Shown here: positions 7,994 to 17,078 of the stretch, piece after piece
Numbering within the stretch: the stretch's first letter is position 1
Layout of the letters: each line of letters begins with the position of its first letter
Assembly (NCBI RefSeq): GCF_001039045.1
Contig: NZ_LFEE01000012.1
Span: forward strand, 81,509 to 145,508
Direction: 5' to 3'
DNA length: 64,000 nt
Origin: Lactiplantibacillus herbarum
GTDB taxonomy: Bacteria; Bacillota; Bacilli; Lactobacillales; Lactobacillaceae
Made by a program: the position numbers and the translations under genes
Notes under the pieces: model-generated
Told to the model about the DNA's origin: nothing
Seen by the model: the letters and a program-made list of their open reading frames with translations, nothing else
The model's database searches: none

Positions 7994-9733
7994 GTGTTTG
8001 ATCCAGCTTTATTTAAACTACCCGGAATGCGGCGAGTAACGGTTATTTTAAGCTTGCTAGCAGTAGTTGAAGGAATCTGTATTGTGTTGCAGGCCTATTA
8101 CTTATCAGTCGCAATCGTTGGGCTGTGGCACCTGCATTCATTAGCGACGATTGTACGACCGATGCTTTTCTTTGCGTTGGCATGGACTGGCCGTCAATTA
8201 TTAGTGGTGATCAAGAATCGCTTGATGTACCCACTAGTCGAGAAGACGACTGGTGATTTACGGAAGCAAGTGATGCAGAAGTTATACCGATTAGGACCAG
8301 GCTACGTCGCTAAAACGGGGACTGGTAACGTGGTAACCACGGCGTTGGAAGGAATCGATAAGGTTCAAACGTATCTGATGTTAGTGGTCATCAAAGTTGT
8401 CGATATGATGGTAATTCCGTGGATCGTTTTAATCTACATTGCGTGGTTGCGGTGGCGTGAAGCATTATTTTTACTAGCTATTTTTCCATTAATTATTATC
8501 TTTATGATCATTTTGGGTTACGCCGCCCAAGCTAAAGCTGATAAGCAGTACGTGGGCTATCAGCGGATGTCGAATCACTTTGTGGATACGCTCCGGGGAT
8601 TGCCAACACTCAAGCAATTAGGGCTTAGCAAACGCTATGCCAATAATGTTTATCAAGTGAGTGAAGGTTACCGTCAGCAGACGATGGCAGTTATTAAGAT
8701 TGCCATGTTGTCGACTTTCGCACTCGACTTTTTCACTACGTTATCGATTGCGGTCGTTGCTGTTTTCTTAGGGTTTGGCTTAATCAATGGCACGATTACC
8801 TTGTTGCCAGCGTTAGTGATTCTAGTGTTATCACCGGATTACTTTTTGCCATTACGGACATTTGCGAATGACTATCACGCAACGTTAAATGGTAAAAATG
8901 CGTTTACAGCAGTACAGGAAATGTTGGCCTTACCAGTAGCGACTGACCGTCAACAACTCGGCGAAGCCCCGCTAGACTGGCATGAAGATAGTACGTTAAG
9001 TCTCCAAGCAGTTGATTTTAAATATGATGATACCGTTAGTCAGCCTGCACTAAGTAAGCTGACGCTGACGGCCCATGGTTATCAACGGATTGGTATTATC
9101 GGGGCGTCTGGTTCAGGTAAATCAACCTTAATCAACTTACTGGGTGGTTTCTTAACGCCGGTAGCGGATCAAGGAGAGATTCAGGTTAACGGGCAGACAG
9201 TCTCACATCTGAGTCAACAGGCCTGGCAACAAAGCTTCTTCTATATTCCTCAAAGTCCATATCTATTTCACGCGACCTTGGCTGAAAATATTGCCTTTTA
9301 CCAGCCTCAAGCTAGTCAAACGGCTATTGAGCAGGCGGCTAATAAAGCCGGTTTGACGGCGTGGATTCAAACGTTACCTGATGGACTCGCCACACCGATT
9401 GGCGAAGGTTCACGCGGTGTCAGTGGCGGGCAAGCCCAGCGAATCGCGTTAGCACGAGCATTCCTGGATGACTCCCGCAAAATCTTACTCTTTGATGAAC
9501 CTACAGCGCATCTCGATATTGAGACAGAAGCTGAATTGAAGACGACCATCTTGCCAGTATTACAGGATCACTTAGTCTTCTTTGCAACCCATCGACTGCA
9601 CTGGATCAACCAGATGGATTACGTGCTGGTCATGGATCACGGGCAGATCGTTGAGCAGGGGACGCCTGCCGAGTTAGCTGAACACGACGGCGCATACGTC
9701 CGTTTACGTGATGAAATGGTAGGTGCAATCTGA
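7994..9733 (+). CDS. cydD: ABC exporter subunit CydD (first half of CydDC)
   Basis: Half-transporter (membrane domain plus ATPase), 579 aa, of the heterodimeric CydDC system that in other bacteria exports reduced thiols and is needed for cytochrome bd assembly. N-terminal six-helix domain (about residues 10-300), then ATPase with Walker A GASGSGKST, signature VSGGQAQR and Walker B ILLFDEPTAHLD. The GTG start has GGAGG 8 bases upstream; an overlapping ATG at 7992 is in another frame. It abuts the next gene by one base. Naming is confusing: Gram-positive literature often calls the first gene cydC and the second cydD; I follow the E. coli-type family names. Confidence 0.9.
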   Translation: MFDPALFKLPGMRRVTVILSLLAVVEGICIVLQAYYLSVAIVGLWHLHSLATIVRPMLFFALAWTGRQLLVVIKNRLMYPLVEKTTGDLRKQVMQKLYRLGPGYVAKTGTGNVVTTALEGIDKVQTYLMLVVIKVVDMMVIPWIVLIYIAWLRWREALFLLAIFPLIIIFMIILGYAAQAKADKQYVGYQRMSNHFVDTLRGLPTLKQLGLSKRYANNVYQVSEGYRQQTMAVIKIAMLSTFALDFFTTLSIAVVAVFLGFGLINGTITLLPALVILVLSPDYFLPLRTFANDYHATLNGKNAFTAVQEMLALPVATDRQQLGEAPLDWHEDSTLSLQAVDFKYDDTVSQPALSKLTLTAHGYQRIGIIGASGSGKSTLINLLGGFLTPVADQGEIQVNGQTVSHLSQQAWQQSFFYIPQSPYLFHATLAENIAFYQPQASQTAIEQAANKAGLTAWIQTLPDGLATPIGEGSRGVSGGQAQRIALARAFLDDSRKILLFDEPTAHLDIETEAELKTTILPVLQDHLVFFATHRLHWINQMDYVLVMDHGQIVEQGTPAELAEHDGAYVRLRDEMVGAI

Positions 9734-11493
9734 TGAAAGACTTTTTAGCAACATTCAAGCACGATACTTGGGTCATGCCCTATCTACGTAAGTACAAAAA
9801 GTTATTAGCGTTGACGTTGTTCTTAGGTTTAATGACCTTCTTCTGTGGCTCGGCGTTGATGTTTAACTCCGGTTACTTAATCAGTAAGGCCGCTCGTCAT
9901 CCGTATAACATTTTGATGATTTACGTGCCGATTGTACTGACACGGGCGTTTGGGATTGGTCGGCCAGCCTTTCGTTATGCCGAACGAATTACTAGCCATA
10001 ACTGGGTCTTACGAATCGTTTCGGATTTCCGTAAGAAGCTCTATCAAGCCGTTGAAAAACACGCGGTTGCCATTCGACAGAACTTTCAAACGGGTGACGT
10101 CCTCAGTATTTTAGCAGACGATATCGATCACATTGAAAATCTCTATCTACGGACCGTTTTTCCAACCGTAATTGCGTGGCTAATGACGCTGATTATCGTC
10201 ATTGCATTGGGCTACTTCAGCTGGTGGTTTGGTCTACTAATGCTCTTAATGCTGGGGCTAGTCGTGGTGGTGATGCCACTGTGGTCAGTATTGATCAACG
10301 GTGCACGTGAATCTCAAAGTCGGCAACTACAGCAGGGCTTTTATACCCAACTGACGGATGCTGTCATGGGACTTGGTGACTGGTTAATTGCGGGGCGCCA
10401 AGGGGACTTCTATGAACGTCAGACTAAGCCGATTAAAGAGATCGCAGCGTTGCGACGCCAAGATCATCAATTCCAATGGTGGCGTGATTTTACGATTCAG
10501 ATGATCTTTGGGATCATTTGTCTTGCGTTACTGATTTGGAGTAGCTTTTATTGGACGAGTAATGCGGCCAGTTCTAACTGGATTGCAGCGTTCGTGTTAT
10601 CTGTGTTTCCACTAGTTGACGCGCTTCAATCCGTTAGCCAAGGGGTCAGTGAGTGGCCAAGCTATCAGCGCTCGATTCGACGCGTTAATGACTTGGATAC
10701 GACACCTGCTGATGAACATGACCAGACAACTTTGACGGAGCCCGTACAAATGTTACGAGTTGCTGATCTAAGCTTTCAATATTCAGCGGATAACCATGCC
10801 ATCTTCAGCGGACTTAATCTGACGCTGAAAGCAGGTGAAAAGTTGGCCTTGTTAGGACCTTCTGGAACGGGGAAGAGTACGTTGCTGAAACTGATTCTTG
10901 GTGATTTAATACCAGATCAGGGAACGGTACAACTTAACGATGTGCCGGTCACACGTTTGCAAAATGAACGCGCACGGTTATTCGGGGTGCTTGACCAGCA
11001 GCCGTATCTCTTCAATACGACGATTATGAATAACGTGCGGATGGGAAACCTGAATGCGACGGATGAACAGGTTAAGACTGCACTCAAGGCAGTTGAACTG
11101 GACGCGTTGATTGCAACGCTCCCAGACGGTTACGAGACGGTGGTCGAGGAGGGCGGTGCCCGCTTCTCTGGTGGGGAACGCCAACGCCTAGCCTTGGCAC
11201 GAATCTTATTGCAGGATGCGCCTATCATTATCTTAGACGAACCAACCGTTAGTCTAGATCCGATTACCGAAGCACACCTGTTAGCAACAGTCTTCCGGGT
11301 ATTGCACGATAAAACGATTCTCTGGGTCACGCATCACTTGGCTGGAATTGAACACGTGGATCAAGTCAGATTCTTGGAGGATGGCCAGTTTGATATGGCT
11401 GGAACCCCACAGAAACTGTACGCGACAACCCCACGATTTAAACGGTTATACGATTTAGATCAAGGTCATGATACGCCTAACGAAGAAGTTTAA
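9733..11493 (+). CDS. cydC: ABC exporter subunit CydC (second half of CydDC)
   Basis: Partner half-transporter, 586 aa. N-terminal membrane domain with RAFGIGRPAFRYAERITSH, a stretch characteristic of CydC, then ATPase with Walker A GPSGTGKST, signature FSGGERQR and Walker B IIILDEPTVSLD followed by the switch His in THHLAG. The ATG overlaps the last base of the upstream stop codon (TGATG arrangement), giving tight translational coupling. Acts in the membrane with the preceding subunit. Some annotations call this gene cydD. A strong bidirectional terminator follows. Confidence 0.9.
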   Translation: MKDFLATFKHDTWVMPYLRKYKKLLALTLFLGLMTFFCGSALMFNSGYLISKAARHPYNILMIYVPIVLTRAFGIGRPAFRYAERITSHNWVLRIVSDFRKKLYQAVEKHAVAIRQNFQTGDVLSILADDIDHIENLYLRTVFPTVIAWLMTLIIVIALGYFSWWFGLLMLLMLGLVVVVMPLWSVLINGARESQSRQLQQGFYTQLTDAVMGLGDWLIAGRQGDFYERQTKPIKEIAALRRQDHQFQWWRDFTIQMIFGIICLALLIWSSFYWTSNAASSNWIAAFVLSVFPLVDALQSVSQGVSEWPSYQRSIRRVNDLDTTPADEHDQTTLTEPVQMLRVADLSFQYSADNHAIFSGLNLTLKAGEKLALLGPSGTGKSTLLKLILGDLIPDQGTVQLNDVPVTRLQNERARLFGVLDQQPYLFNTTIMNNVRMGNLNATDEQVKTALKAVELDALIATLPDGYETVVEEGGARFSGGERQRLALARILLQDAPIIILDEPTVSLDPITEAHLLATVFRVLHDKTILWVTHHLAGIEHVDQVRFLEDGQFDMAGTPQKLYATTPRFKRLYDLDQGHDTPNEEV

Positions 11494-11509
11494 AGTTGAT
11501 AGCGTATTA

Positions 11510-11563
11510 AAATAAGCCCCATTGGCAGCTTCAAGTAATGAAGTGTGCCAATGGGGCTTATTC
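11510..11563. terminator. Bidirectional terminator
   Basis: Near-perfect stem AAATAAGCCCCATTGGCA / TGCCAATGGGGCTTATT between convergent cydC and the polyprenyl synthase gene. Confidence 0.85.
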
Positions 11564-11579
11564 TGTCTTTGAATGTTGA

Positions 11580-12560
11580 TTAGTGATTTCGTACGAGTAG
11601 CTCCGTAACTAATCGGCGTAAGGTCTGCTGAGTCTCCCCAGTTGGGAGGGTGTCAATTAGATTTAAAGCTGTTTTGGTATAGTGCGTTGCTAACTGTTGA
11701 GCTTGGGTGACGCCTCCTAAAGCGATAACCTGATCACGAATCGTTAATAATTGCTCGTTACTAATGGTGTCGCCTAGTTGTGGGAGTTGTTCAGCCAAAG
11801 TTGGATCAGCGGTTAAAGCGTAAATTAAGGGGAGCGAGTAGACCCCATCTTTTAAGTCATTCAGGACGGGTTTTTGCGTCAATGCTTCGTCACCGGCGTA
11901 ATCGAGAACATCATCGAGCATCTGGTAGGCTAAGCCCATCCGTTCACCAATCTGTTGGGCAAGGGTGACGACGGCCGCTGGGGCACCCGCAAAGTGAGCG
12001 CCTTGTTCGCAACTAAGGCTGAACAGACGGGCTGTTTTTCCACGAGCGATGTCCAGGTAATCATCAACGGTAGTAGTGGGTTGGAAGTTATGCGCCATTT
12101 GGTCGAGTTCGCCCTGTAAGATGGCACGCATGGCCGCCGTATTGACCTTGACGTCATCCGCCGTTTTAGCAGCGATTAAGACCTGATCAAAGTAGCAGGT
12201 GAACAGTAAGTCACCTGCATAGATGGCATTACGTTGCCCGTAATCTTGGTGTACCGTTGTGACGTGGCGGCGCTCCGCCGAATTGTCGATCACGTCATCG
12301 TGAATGAGCGTTGCGACGTGCAATAATTCCATGGCTGCGGCACCTGCCCGCAAACGAACTGCATCACGTTCAGTCCCAAATTGACTGAACAGGTAGAAAA
12401 AGCCGGGGCGTAAAAATTTACCGCCAGCTGCGAGTAGTTCGTGGACCCGATCATTAATGGCCGGATTATTAATTTGAACATTAGTGGCAAGGTAAGGCTT
12501 TAAATCCGCTAGTTCAGTAGCGACAGCACTTTCTGGTTGCCAAATCGTTTGCATCATCAT
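11580..12560 (-). CDS. Polyprenyl diphosphate synthase (heptaprenyl/octaprenyl type)
   Basis: Long-chain trans-prenyl diphosphate synthase, about 326 aa, making the isoprenoid tail for menaquinone. Both aspartate-rich motifs are intact: first DDVID in LIHDDVIDNSAERR, second DDVLD in YQMLDDVLDY; GGKFLRP near the N-terminus is the substrate-binding signature. The start at 12560 (ATGATGATG) lies 6 bases after GGGGG; longer in-frame extension has no ribosome site. Divergent from menA, 137 bases away, and next to cytochrome bd genes, which supports a quinone-tail role. The exact chain length cannot be read from sequence. Resembles HepT/HepB (component II). Confidence 0.88.
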   Translation of the reverse strand: MMMQTIWQPESAVATELADLKPYLATNVQINNPAINDRVHELLAAGGKFLRPGFFYLFSQFGTERDAVRLRAGAAAMELLHVATLIHDDVIDNSAERRHVTTVHQDYGQRNAIYAGDLLFTCYFDQVLIAAKTADDVKVNTAAMRAILQGELDQMAHNFQPTTTVDDYLDIARGKTARLFSLSCEQGAHFAGAPAAVVTLAQQIGERMGLAYQMLDDVLDYAGDEALTQKPVLNDLKDGVYSLPLIYALTADPTLAEQLPQLGDTISNEQLLTIRDQVIALGGVTQAQQLATHYTKTALNLIDTLPTGETQQTLRRLVTELLVRNH

Positions 12561-12697
12561 GAAAATCCCCCGTTTTTTTAGAAATGGCTCCGGGGCGTTG
12601 AGACGCCAACACTTGCAGCCAGTCACATTCTAAAATACAATCTATATTAAAGGTACAAATAACTTGAAAACTTGTCAAACAAAAGGCGGTGCTATTA

Positions 12698-13612
12698 TTG
12701 AAACCAAAAGTTTTTCTTGAATTTGTTGAAATTAAATCTTTGATTGCTAGTGTGTTACCATTCGTTCTTGGTAGTTTGTATGCCGTTTATAATTATCATC
12801 AATTACACCTAGGCTATTTAGTGCTATTTTTTATTGCGTCCTCATTATTTCACATGGCAACGAACGCCAACGATAACTATCAAGACTTCCTGCACGCCCC
12901 ACGAAATACGGATAATCAGGAATTCCTTGAAGCAACTAACGTGGTCGGGGTTAACCGCATCTCAATCAGTCAGGCTCGTCTGATTACCTTTGGATTGGGT
13001 GGCGTTTCACTGATTATCGGGCTCTGGTTAGTCACTAAGACTGGTTTGCCATTACTGTGGATGGGACTCTATTCATATGCAGTGGGGTATTTCTATGCGG
13101 GTGGCCCCAAGCCAATCTCACAGGGGCCGTTTGGAGAATTATTCTCAGGGTTTACAATGGGCTTCATGATTTTTTGGATCGCGGTCTTCATCAATACTTA
13201 TGACGTAGCGGCGATCACGTGGTCTTCTGCGCTAGCGGTTTTAGTAGCTTCAGGGTTAGCGATGTTTGCAATTACCAATATCATGTTGGCCAATAATATC
13301 TGTGACATGGACGAAGATATTGCGCTTGGTCGTCATACGATTCTGTACTACTTAGGTAAACCAACAATGCTGAGGGTCTTTGCGGGAAGTTACGTCGCAG
13401 GGTATATCTGCTTAGTTGTGGCCGTTTTGATGGGCGTCTTACCTAAGTTCAGTTTACTGACTTTAATCAGTGCGGTGCCAGTATGGCGCAATACCCGGAT
13501 CTTTATGGGCAAGCAGGTTAAGCGGGAAACGTTTATTCTGTCGATTAAGAATGCCACACTGATCTGCCTGTCATTTATCGTGTTCATGGGGTTAGGGTTA
13601 GTCTTTAACTAA
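12698..13612 (+). CDS. menA: MenA: 1,4-dihydroxy-2-naphthoate polyprenyltransferase
   Basis: UbiA-family membrane prenyltransferase, 304 aa, that joins a polyprenyl tail to dihydroxynaphthoate to form demethylmenaquinone. First Asp-rich motif NANDNYQDF (about residues 51-59), second NNICDMDEDIALGRHT (about 193-208). Likely start is the TTG at 12698, 8 bases after AAAGGCGG; a GTG at 12689 overlaps that ribosome site. No other men genes are nearby, so the naphthoate precursor probably comes from elsewhere. It stands opposite the polyprenyl synthase and close to cytochrome bd, a coherent respiratory unit. Confidence 0.9.
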   Translation: MKPKVFLEFVEIKSLIASVLPFVLGSLYAVYNYHQLHLGYLVLFFIASSLFHMATNANDNYQDFLHAPRNTDNQEFLEATNVVGVNRISISQARLITFGLGGVSLIIGLWLVTKTGLPLLWMGLYSYAVGYFYAGGPKPISQGPFGELFSGFTMGFMIFWIAVFINTYDVAAITWSSALAVLVASGLAMFAITNIMLANNICDMDEDIALGRHTILYYLGKPTMLRVFAGSYVAGYICLVVAVLMGVLPKFSLLTLISAVPVWRNTRIFMGKQVKRETFILSIKNATLICLSFIVFMGLGLVFN

Positions 13613-13697
13613 CTTAGGGGTACTCGTAGCGTGAATTGCGAACTATGATTATCTTGCTATTGAGACTGGCCAAATGTAAGAATAAGTTAGTAATATC

Positions 13698-13745
13698 AAA
13701 CAGACCACTTCAGAATGATTATCATTCTGAAGTGGTCTGTTTTTG
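13698..13745 (+). terminator. Terminator after menA
   Basis: Perfect 22-bp inverted repeat AAACAGACCACTTC.../...GAAGTGGTCTGTTT with a very small loop, followed by TTTT. About 85 bases past the menA stop. Confidence 0.8.
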
Positions 13746-13766
13746 TAGTGACGGTTATTCAGTTTT

Positions 13767-13885
13767 GAAACGTGCACCAGCAGGCAGTTTGTTCCGCTTA
13801 ACGAAGAAACCGGCGACTATTCCAAGCCCAGGAATAATCACCGGTTTTACGTTAATGCTCGCAAACTAAACGCCTGCTGGTGCAC
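13767..13885 (-). repeat. Long imperfect palindrome with GTTTC tail
   Basis: Nested inverted repeat, about 115 bases: outer arms GTGCACCAGCAGGC (13772-13785) and GCCTGCTGGTGCAC (13872-13885), with inner pairs AGTTTG/CAAACT, TTAACG/CGTTAA, AAACCGG/CCGGTTT and ATTCC/GGAAT. Read on the minus strand it lies 9 bases after the oxidoreductase stop and ends in CAC followed by GTTTC, the arrangement seen at other genes in this window. Confidence 0.7.
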
Positions 13886-13894
13886 TCTTATAGC

Positions 13895-14869
13895 TTACTT
13901 TTCAAATGGATAGCGATAATCCCACTGTGCTCGAGCGGCAGTCATGACATCCATGACGTCAGCCGTCTTAGCTAAGCTAGTATTGTGAACTTTGCCAGCA
14001 ATCATCTGTTGCATATTGGCAATTTCATAGTTCATCGCATTGGTGCTGTCACCAGCCGTGATGGTTTCAACGTTACCCTGGTTATCGGTAAAGGTAGCCG
14101 TATCTGCACGTGGATAAGTGTCCACGGTGAAGTAGCCGTTCTCGTAGGCCACGATGCCACGTTTAGGCATCTTAGCACGGAAAGTCAACGCTACCGTTGC
14201 TAATTCATCATTAGCATTGCGTAACGTAATCGTTGAAGATTCATCAACGCCACTGCTGAAGCGGTGCATCGTCGTACCGGTAATGTAAGGTTTCGCGGTT
14301 AAGAATTCTTCCACGAAAGCCAAGGCATAAACACCGATATCTAACAGGGCACCACCGGCTAAATCTGGATTGAAGAAACGGTTAGTTGGATCAGCTTCCT
14401 TGAAGCTACCAAAGCTGGCCTGCACCATTTTTAAGTCGCCTAAGTGTCGTTCAGCAGCGAAGTCATGTAATTTTTCGTATAATGGCATGTGGTAGAGGGT
14501 CATAGCTTCCGCCAAGATAAGGTGGTTGCTTGTAGCTACTTCACGGGCAATGTTCAGCTCAGTGCTAGACATCGTGATCGCTTTTTCGCTCAGGACATGT
14601 TTGCCCGCTCGTAATGCGGGTAGAATCGTCTCAATGTGATAATTATGCGGAGTGGCGACGTAGATAATGTCGACCTGATCATCTGCTAGTAAGTCATCCA
14701 AGTTACCATACGCCTTAGCAATATGGTGTTCATTGGCGAAGGCAGTTGCTTTTGCTTGTGAGCGTGAGCAGACCGCGTAGATTTCGCCATCGGGTTGATC
14801 AAAATATTTTACGAAGCTGTGAGCAATGTTGCCGAGACCGACAATTGCCCAACGATAAGTTTTAGCCAT
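13895..14869 (-). CDS. Gfo/Idh/MocA-family oxidoreductase
   Basis: NAD(P)-dependent dehydrogenase of sugars, inositols or related compounds, 324 aa. N-terminal Rossmann fold with VGLGNIAHSF (residues 10-19) and the ATPHNYHI segment. The family's usual EKP motif appears as EKAI (around residue 95), keeping the Lys but losing the Pro. The C-terminal GFO/IDH domain contains LAGGALLDIGVYAL with conserved Asp and Tyr. Strong AGGAGG upstream of the ATG. Monocistronic; substrate unknown. Related in family to the gene at 40921, but the two are clearly different proteins. Confidence 0.85.
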   Translation of the reverse strand: MAKTYRWAIVGLGNIAHSFVKYFDQPDGEIYAVCSRSQAKATAFANEHHIAKAYGNLDDLLADDQVDIIYVATPHNYHIETILPALRAGKHVLSEKAITMSSTELNIAREVATSNHLILAEAMTLYHMPLYEKLHDFAAERHLGDLKMVQASFGSFKEADPTNRFFNPDLAGGALLDIGVYALAFVEEFLTAKPYITGTTMHRFSSGVDESSTITLRNANDELATVALTFRAKMPKRGIVAYENGYFTVDTYPRADTATFTDNQGNVETITAGDSTNAMNYEIANMQQMIAGKVHNTSLAKTADVMDVMTAARAQWDYRYPFEK

Positions 14870-15008
14870 GCAGAGGTTCCTCCTAGATAATCAATTGTGA
14901 ACACCTATATTTTAGCAAAAAAATAAACAAATAGTGTCGAATAACCGTTTAAAATTAATTTAAAACCCGGTAGAATAAGATGTAATCAATAAAAAAGGAG
15001 CGGCTGGA

Positions 15009-15647
15009 ATGGCGAGTAAGCGACGACGACCACGGCAAAAGCGACAATCACAATTTTTTGTAAAAAAAGGACGCGTTCAGTGGCTGAACGTCCTGATTGT
15101 TTGTGTTGCTGTAATCGGTTTAGGATGGCTTGCTCAGCGTTCATGGCAGTCTAAGGCGGAAACCACAACGGCACCGTTAACGTCGCATACTGCGTTTATT
15201 AAGCGCTTGGCCCCAGAAGCACAGCGATTGAACAAAAAATATCACGTGATGACGAGTATTACGCTCAGCCAGGCCATTTTAGAGTCTGATTGGGGTCAGA
15301 GTACGAATGCCACTGAAAATAATAACCTGTTCGGAGTGAAAGCCTATGGGACTCAGGCTGGTAAACTCATGACGACGCAAGAGTATTACGACGGGGCCTA
15401 TCATACCGTTAAGCGCCGCTTTCGGGTGTATACTAGTTGGCACGACTCATTAGTCGATCATGCCGAGAAATTAGCTTACGGGACGACTTGGGACTCACAG
15501 CACTATGCTGCTGTCATTCAAGCTAAGGATTATCAAACCGCCGCTAAAGCATTGCAAACGGCCGGCTACGCGACTGATCCTAGTTATGCACAAAAATTAA
15601 TTAATATTATTCAAAAATATCACTTACAACGGTATGATAGTAAGTAA
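15009..15647 (+). CDS. GH73-type glucosaminidase (peptidoglycan hydrolase)
   Basis: Secreted or membrane-anchored N-acetylglucosaminidase that cuts peptidoglycan glycan strands; 212 aa. Very basic N-terminus (residues 1-25) and one hydrophobic segment (about 27-42, VLIVCVAVIGLGWLA), then a GH73 (Flg_Gal/lysozyme subfamily 2) domain with the catalytic Glu in AILESDWGQS and the NNLFGVKA and YDSWxDS-like (YTSWHDSL) motifs. No cell-wall-binding repeats, so it is a minimal catalytic enzyme. ATG preceded by AAGGAG. Probably has its own promoter. Confidence 0.88.
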   Translation: MASKRRRPRQKRQSQFFVKKGRVQWLNVLIVCVAVIGLGWLAQRSWQSKAETTTAPLTSHTAFIKRLAPEAQRLNKKYHVMTSITLSQAILESDWGQSTNATENNNLFGVKAYGTQAGKLMTTQEYYDGAYHTVKRRFRVYTSWHDSLVDHAEKLAYGTTWDSQHYAAVIQAKDYQTAAKALQTAGYATDPSYAQKLINIIQKYHLQRYDSK

Positions 15648-15699
15648 CGAAATAATTGTGTTAATCATTTTTATTATTATTTATTCTTAGGAGGCTATT

Positions 15700-16287
15700 A
15701 TGCGAGAACTTGAAGAACGCATTGCAAAAGACGGACGGGTGCTCCCGGGCGAAGTATTGAAGGTTGATGGTTTCTTGAATCATCAGATTGATCCAGATTT
15801 GATGTTTGCGATGGGGACTGAATTTGCCCACTTGTTCCAAGATGCTGGGATCACAAAGATCTTAACGGTTGAATCATCGGGGATTGCCCCCGCAGTGATG
15901 GCCGGATTAGCGATGCACGTTCCAGTTGTTTTCGCACGTAAACACAAGTCGGTCACGTTAATTGACGATTTATACACGGCGGAAGTCTATTCATATACCA
16001 AGAAGACGTCCAACCACATTTCAATTGCTAAAAAGTTCATTAACGCAGATGACAACGTCTTGATCATCGATGATTTCTTAGCCAATGGTCAAGCTGTTCA
16101 GGGACTTTTTGAAATCTGTGATCAGGCGCAAGTTAAGATTGCGGGTGTCGGGATTGTCATTGAAAAGGTCTTCCAGACTGGTCACCAATTGATTGCTGAT
16201 CGTGGTGTTCGGTTGGAATCACTTGCTCAGATTACGTCATTTGATGGTGATCGGGTACACTTTGCTTCAGAAGCAACAACGGATTAG
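15700..16287 (+). CDS. xpt: Xanthine phosphoribosyltransferase
   Basis: Purine salvage enzyme that converts xanthine plus PRPP to XMP; cytoplasmic, 195 aa, the normal length. The PRPP-binding motif [13 protein letters not shown] (about residues 124-136) and the start [23 protein letters not shown] are family hallmarks. Ribosome site AGGAGG. In many Firmicutes xpt carries a purine riboswitch and is followed by pbuX; here only 52 bases separate it from the upstream gene, no riboswitch can fit, and no pbuX follows. A CAC-GTTTCG hairpin lies 16 bases after the stop. Confidence 0.95.
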   Translation: MRELEERIAKDGRVLPGEVLKVDGFLNHQIDPDLMFAMGTEFAHLFQDAGITKILTVESSGIAPAVMAGLAMHVPVVFARKHKSVTLIDDLYTAEVYSYTKKTSNHISIAKKFINADDNVLIIDDFLANGQAVQGLFEICDQAQVKIAGVGIVIEKVFQTGHQLIADRGVRLESLAQITSFDGDRVHFASEATTD

Positions 16288-16302
16288 CACGACGCAAAGT
16301 GC

Positions 16303-16346
16303 GTGGCATAAAAAGTGAGGGGAGTCACCTCTTGTGCCACGTTTCG
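16303..16346 (+). repeat. 3' hairpin with CAC-GTTTCG tail
   Basis: GTGGCA (16303-16308) pairs with TGCCAC (16335-16340), inner GTGA/TCAC pairs extend the stem, and GTTTCG follows at 16341-16346. There is no T-tract, so it is not a classical terminator. Same tail as the elements at 13767, 28456, 28580 and 47850. Confidence 0.6.
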
Positions 16347-16414
16347 ATTGTAACTAGTTGGAGATAAAAATGAGTTTGGTTTTGTCCTAACTAAAGAAAG
16401 TGGGGGGGATTACG

Positions 16415-16960
16415 ATGCGAGTCGATGTTGGGATTTTAGCGCTTATCTTTGTGATTAACTTTGCGTACATTACGTTGAACACAGTAAGATTCTTACTGGT
16501 AATGCGCGGTTACCGCTATATTGCGGCCTTTGCCAGTATTATTGAAATTACAATTTATGTCTTGGGACTCTCGTTAGTTCTGAATCGGCTGGATAATCCA
16601 CTCAACCTACTCGTTTACGCGTTAGGCTACGGAGTCGGTGTCTACGTTGGTATGGTGATTGAAGATAAGTTAGCTTTAGGTTACACGATGATTTCAGTAA
16701 TCTTGCCAGATCCTAAATCAGGATTGCCCGGTGTTTTACGGGAGCATGGTTTTGGTGTAACGCAACACGCCGCATACGGACTTGAAGGCGAACGGTTAGC
16801 GTTAGAGATTCTCGCACCACGCAAGAATGAGCGTCAACTCTATAACCTGATTAGAGAGGAAGCACCTAACGCATTCGTGATTGCTTACGAACCACGCTAT
16901 ATTTCAGGCGGTTTCTGGCTTAAGCGGGTGAAGCGTCGTAATGCGCGGCGAAAAAATTAG
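16415..16960 (+). CDS. DUF2179 (UPF0316, YebE-type) membrane protein
   Basis: Membrane protein of unknown function, 181 aa: three hydrophobic segments in the first about 85 residues (INFAYITLNTVRFLLVM is typical of DUF5698), then a cytoplasmic DUF2179 domain (about 95-175) thought to bind small ligands. Start chosen at the ATG at 16415 because GGGGGG lies 6-13 bases upstream; the in-frame GTG at 16400 overlaps it. The C-terminus is highly basic (RVKRRNARRKN). Single-gene unit. Function not known. Confidence 0.8.
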   Translation: MRVDVGILALIFVINFAYITLNTVRFLLVMRGYRYIAAFASIIEITIYVLGLSLVLNRLDNPLNLLVYALGYGVGVYVGMVIEDKLALGYTMISVILPDPKSGLPGVLREHGFGVTQHAAYGLEGERLALEILAPRKNERQLYNLIREEAPNAFVIAYEPRYISGGFWLKRVKRRNARRKN

Positions 16961-17078
16961 TTCAATACTTGCAACGAAACGGTACAGCAAGTATGATTGT
17001 TACAGAATAATGAGTATTGGATTAATAATCATTCAATCAATAATAGTTATTAAGGGATAAGAAAGTAGGGACTTTGAA

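Noticed and set aside
13636-13869. 77-codon open frame after menA
   Set aside because: It runs through a terminator and a long palindrome, so the frame is probably a side effect of these structures.
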